DNA of 64,000 nucleotides, taken from NCBI RefSeq assembly GCF_015706575.1, contig NW_024037076.1, positions 16,682,898 to 16,746,897 of the forward strand, written 5' to 3'. Under the pieces are notes generated by a model that saw only the letters and a list, made by a program, of their open reading frames with translations, was not told the origin of the DNA and did no database searches. Origin of the DNA: Patiria miniata (taxonomy: Eukaryota; Echinodermata; Asteroidea; Valvatida; Asterinidae). The translations under genes were made by a program, and so were the position numbers. Shown piece after piece: positions 27,301 through 30,300 of this stretch (position 1 is its first letter; each line of letters begins with the position of its first letter).

Positions 27301-30300
27301 AGACTGAGATATTGGGAGGGAGATCATTGGGAGGGGGTGGGTGGGGGCAGAGGGTGGGGCCAGGGGTCAGAGATTATTGGAGAAGGGGGATAATGGGCGG
27401 GGTAAAGTCTGGTACCCTCCCATCTCATACTACTCATCTGAAGATGATCACCCCTGAAAATAGTCCTGAAGCCCATCGCCATTTTGAAAAACGATGCCTA
27501 CACTCCATTGCAAAATAGAGCGCTTTTAGGGTCCAAATTACATCCAAATTACACAGAACTGCAAGCTCCCAGTCCTGTGCACGGCTTCCACCCATATTTT
27601 TTACAATCCCTCAAGTTCATGGCCCACAGCATGCTCAAATACCGAAGATTTTGAGGGCATGCAAATCGTGATTTGGCCGGCGCAGGCAATTTCGGACCGA
27701 TTTACTGGTCTGCACCCACAAGTAGCGCTGAGAATGTTTATTGAGGTCAACCAACCGTGACCTCGTAGCCGGCTACGAGGTGGATAGATCGAGTGGCGGG
27801 GTATTCTGCAATTGTGCCCATTGGGTTCCTACATATTGGTGGATTGTGAGGATTCAGGATTATTCCCAACAAAGGTGTAACCCTTACGAGGTTAAATTTA
27901 TCCAACAATATTCCTTTAAGTATACAGATTCTGTTGCATCTTGTACAGAGCAGAAATAACAACCTTTAGCATGTTTAGTGTTTGATTTAGTTGGATTTCG
28001 TAGGGTTCAACACAATGCTGTTGGAATCTTTTGGATTGTTTGATAAACTATCGTGCAATCCAGGACCAGAATGAGACATATGACGAAAACAGCCCTCTTT
28101 AAGAAAGTGGCTAGTTTCACACACCATTTTGAACCTCTATTGGGAGCCCCTGGGGAGCCCTTAAGTAAACAAAACTCCCCTCCCTGCTCCACAGTCCCAG
28201 CGAGATAATCACTTGTGGTTAAATGAACTACCACCTGTTAGCCACACTGCTTTCTGGAACCATGGAGCTAGGATGCTGGAACTATGCTTTCTGGTGATTG
28301 TGGTTTATGCTAGCATAGCAGTAAAAGATCATTCTCGGCCATTTATTCACCAATTTTCACAGTTCAACATATAAAACAAGTCAACATTTCAGGTACATCA
28401 TCATGATAATACTTTTAGATTGAATTTAGCAACGAAATATTATGCTTGAAATCTCTCAGACAGAGTGACCTTCGCTCTTTTATTGGAACCAATTATAGGA
28501 TAAGTGCGGTTAAGAGTCTTAATCCCCCAGGGCAAACTCTCCAAAATGGTGTGTCCCAACCCGAGTGGCCTATATGGTTGGTCCGGTTGGTCTTAAGACG
28601 AGTGTTCACCTCATGGAGGCTTTTACTGCGGTGGTGTCAGGCTCAGGCGCATGCTGTACGGGTTCTTAAAGATGAGGCACGCGCATTTTGGTATTCTTAT
28701 TGGTCGAAGGAGCCCGAAGCAAGTACGCCCTACCTGAGCACGACTTGCACGAGCCTTGCGTCAGTGCAAAAAAAAGGCTGCCGCCGGATTTGTCTATAGG
28801 TTAATTGGTGCGGACATCCCAGAAATCTTCTGATCTTTTGCACAGACCCATTTTCTTAAATCTGAGTGGTTCTGGAGTGCTGAATGGTTTACACACAGCA
28901 ACCGATGAAAACACACGTGCTAATGGAAAGATGCTGAGGTAATGCTGCACCCCCCTATATCAGCGCCATTGATAAAATGCTGTAAATAGCCTGCATTTGG
29001 GGGGGAAAGTGTTTCAAATTTGTAATGAGTCGACAAATCAAATACCTTTGTTTTTTTCACCAGGTTCCGATTATTCCACCGACCATCAGTGATCAGATCA
29101 GACTGTGGGAATTGGAGAGAGACAGACTGTCTTTCCAACCAGGTAACGGCATATTTGCCTAGCTGTCGTTTTTTCATTATTGCGATAAAACTCTGCATTC
29201 AATTATGTACGGGCTGAACTCAATGCAAGGATTGTAGTGGGCATTGTATGGTGGATGATGTGCTCAAGGACCTGCAAAGCTCTTGTTACTTCAGTAATTG
29301 TATCGGTTGCTTTTCCTGTAACCTGACAGTCTTAGGGCAAGACCTTGTTGCTGTAGGTACATGATAACCCGCCACAGCCGCGATAACCCGCAGTTGCGAG
29401 AGGGTGCTATCATGATGAACCGGTATCACCCACAAACCGCCAGCAAAAACGTCTTGGGAATCTTGTAGCGGTTGTGCAATGCGCGCGCCTGTTTTGCCTA
29501 ATGTATGCAGCAGGCATTCAAAACCTTTCATGTTAGTTTCGAACCAAACTCTTAAATTTCTTCCAGTAGCATACAAGATGCAGCAAGACTTGTGTGTAAC
29601 TTTATTGCAGCTCTGTTGTGGTATGCAGTGGGACTGAAAATGGACCGTATAATTGCCTGCACAATCAGTGCGTGTGCACTAGTTTCCCCTGTTTTTCGTG
29701 GGAGATTTTACAAGATTCCCAAGACGTTGTTGCTGGCGGTTCGTGGGTGACAGCGGTTCGTCGTGATCCTCTTGCGGCGGCGGATGATCGCGACAGCAGG
29801 TTATCGTGTATCTACAACGACGTGTTGCCCCACGGCTATAGTAACCTGTCAGACTAAGACACCATGTGTATGTACAGCGATGGTGGGCGTGCCGTCGCGA
29901 TAACCCGCCGCCGCGAGAGGACGTTATCGCCACGGCACGTTATCGTGTATCAATCGTGAATGTACGGTGATAGCGTGCTCTGATTAGTGTATAGTGAATG
30001 TGCACATATTTAAATAACTGCACATATTTAAATAACTGGGGGAGGTAGAGATGGTTGTTAATTTTTTGTCATAATATTGTTTTCTTCGACAGAACTCAAA
30101 TGGACATTTTGAACAAAAAGTACACTTTAACGCACTGTCAAGTTGTACTGGTTGCCTTTTTATTTTGCTAATCAGGTGCATGCGTTTTATTGCAGGTGTT
30201 GTCTACAATCAGTTTCTCTCATCGCAAGACTTTGAACTTCTGCGAGATTATGCTAAGGTACTGATGGTATATTTGTGCTCAGGCTGTTCCCTATTTTTGC

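Larger units (their letters stand above)
10421..27434 (+). mobile_element. Complete Polinton/Maverick (adintovirus-type) element, 17.0 kb
   Basis: The element is bounded by 182-bp terminal inverted repeats starting AGTAGTATGAGATGGG and flanked by CATCT on both sides (10416-10420 and 27435-27439). It carries the hallmark set: protein-primed family B polymerase, retroviral-type integrase, A32-like packaging ATPase and a candidate double jelly-roll capsid protein, plus eleven accessory ORFs. No coding frame is visibly broken and the repeats look identical, so the insertion is young on the host's time scale. It lies in the sense direction (POLB strand) within a GTF2H4 intron, in the interior of an older repeat. 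The family normally makes 6-bp duplications; only five bases match here. No protease gene was recognised. Confidence 0.95.

Noticed and set aside
27222..27518. 98-aa ORF across the right TIR
   Set aside because: TIR composition artefact, also open in the left TIR on the other strand.
28446..28799. 117-aa ORF in the GTF2H4 intron
   Set aside because: No similarity recognised, no splice signals in register with the gene, no repeat protein signature.
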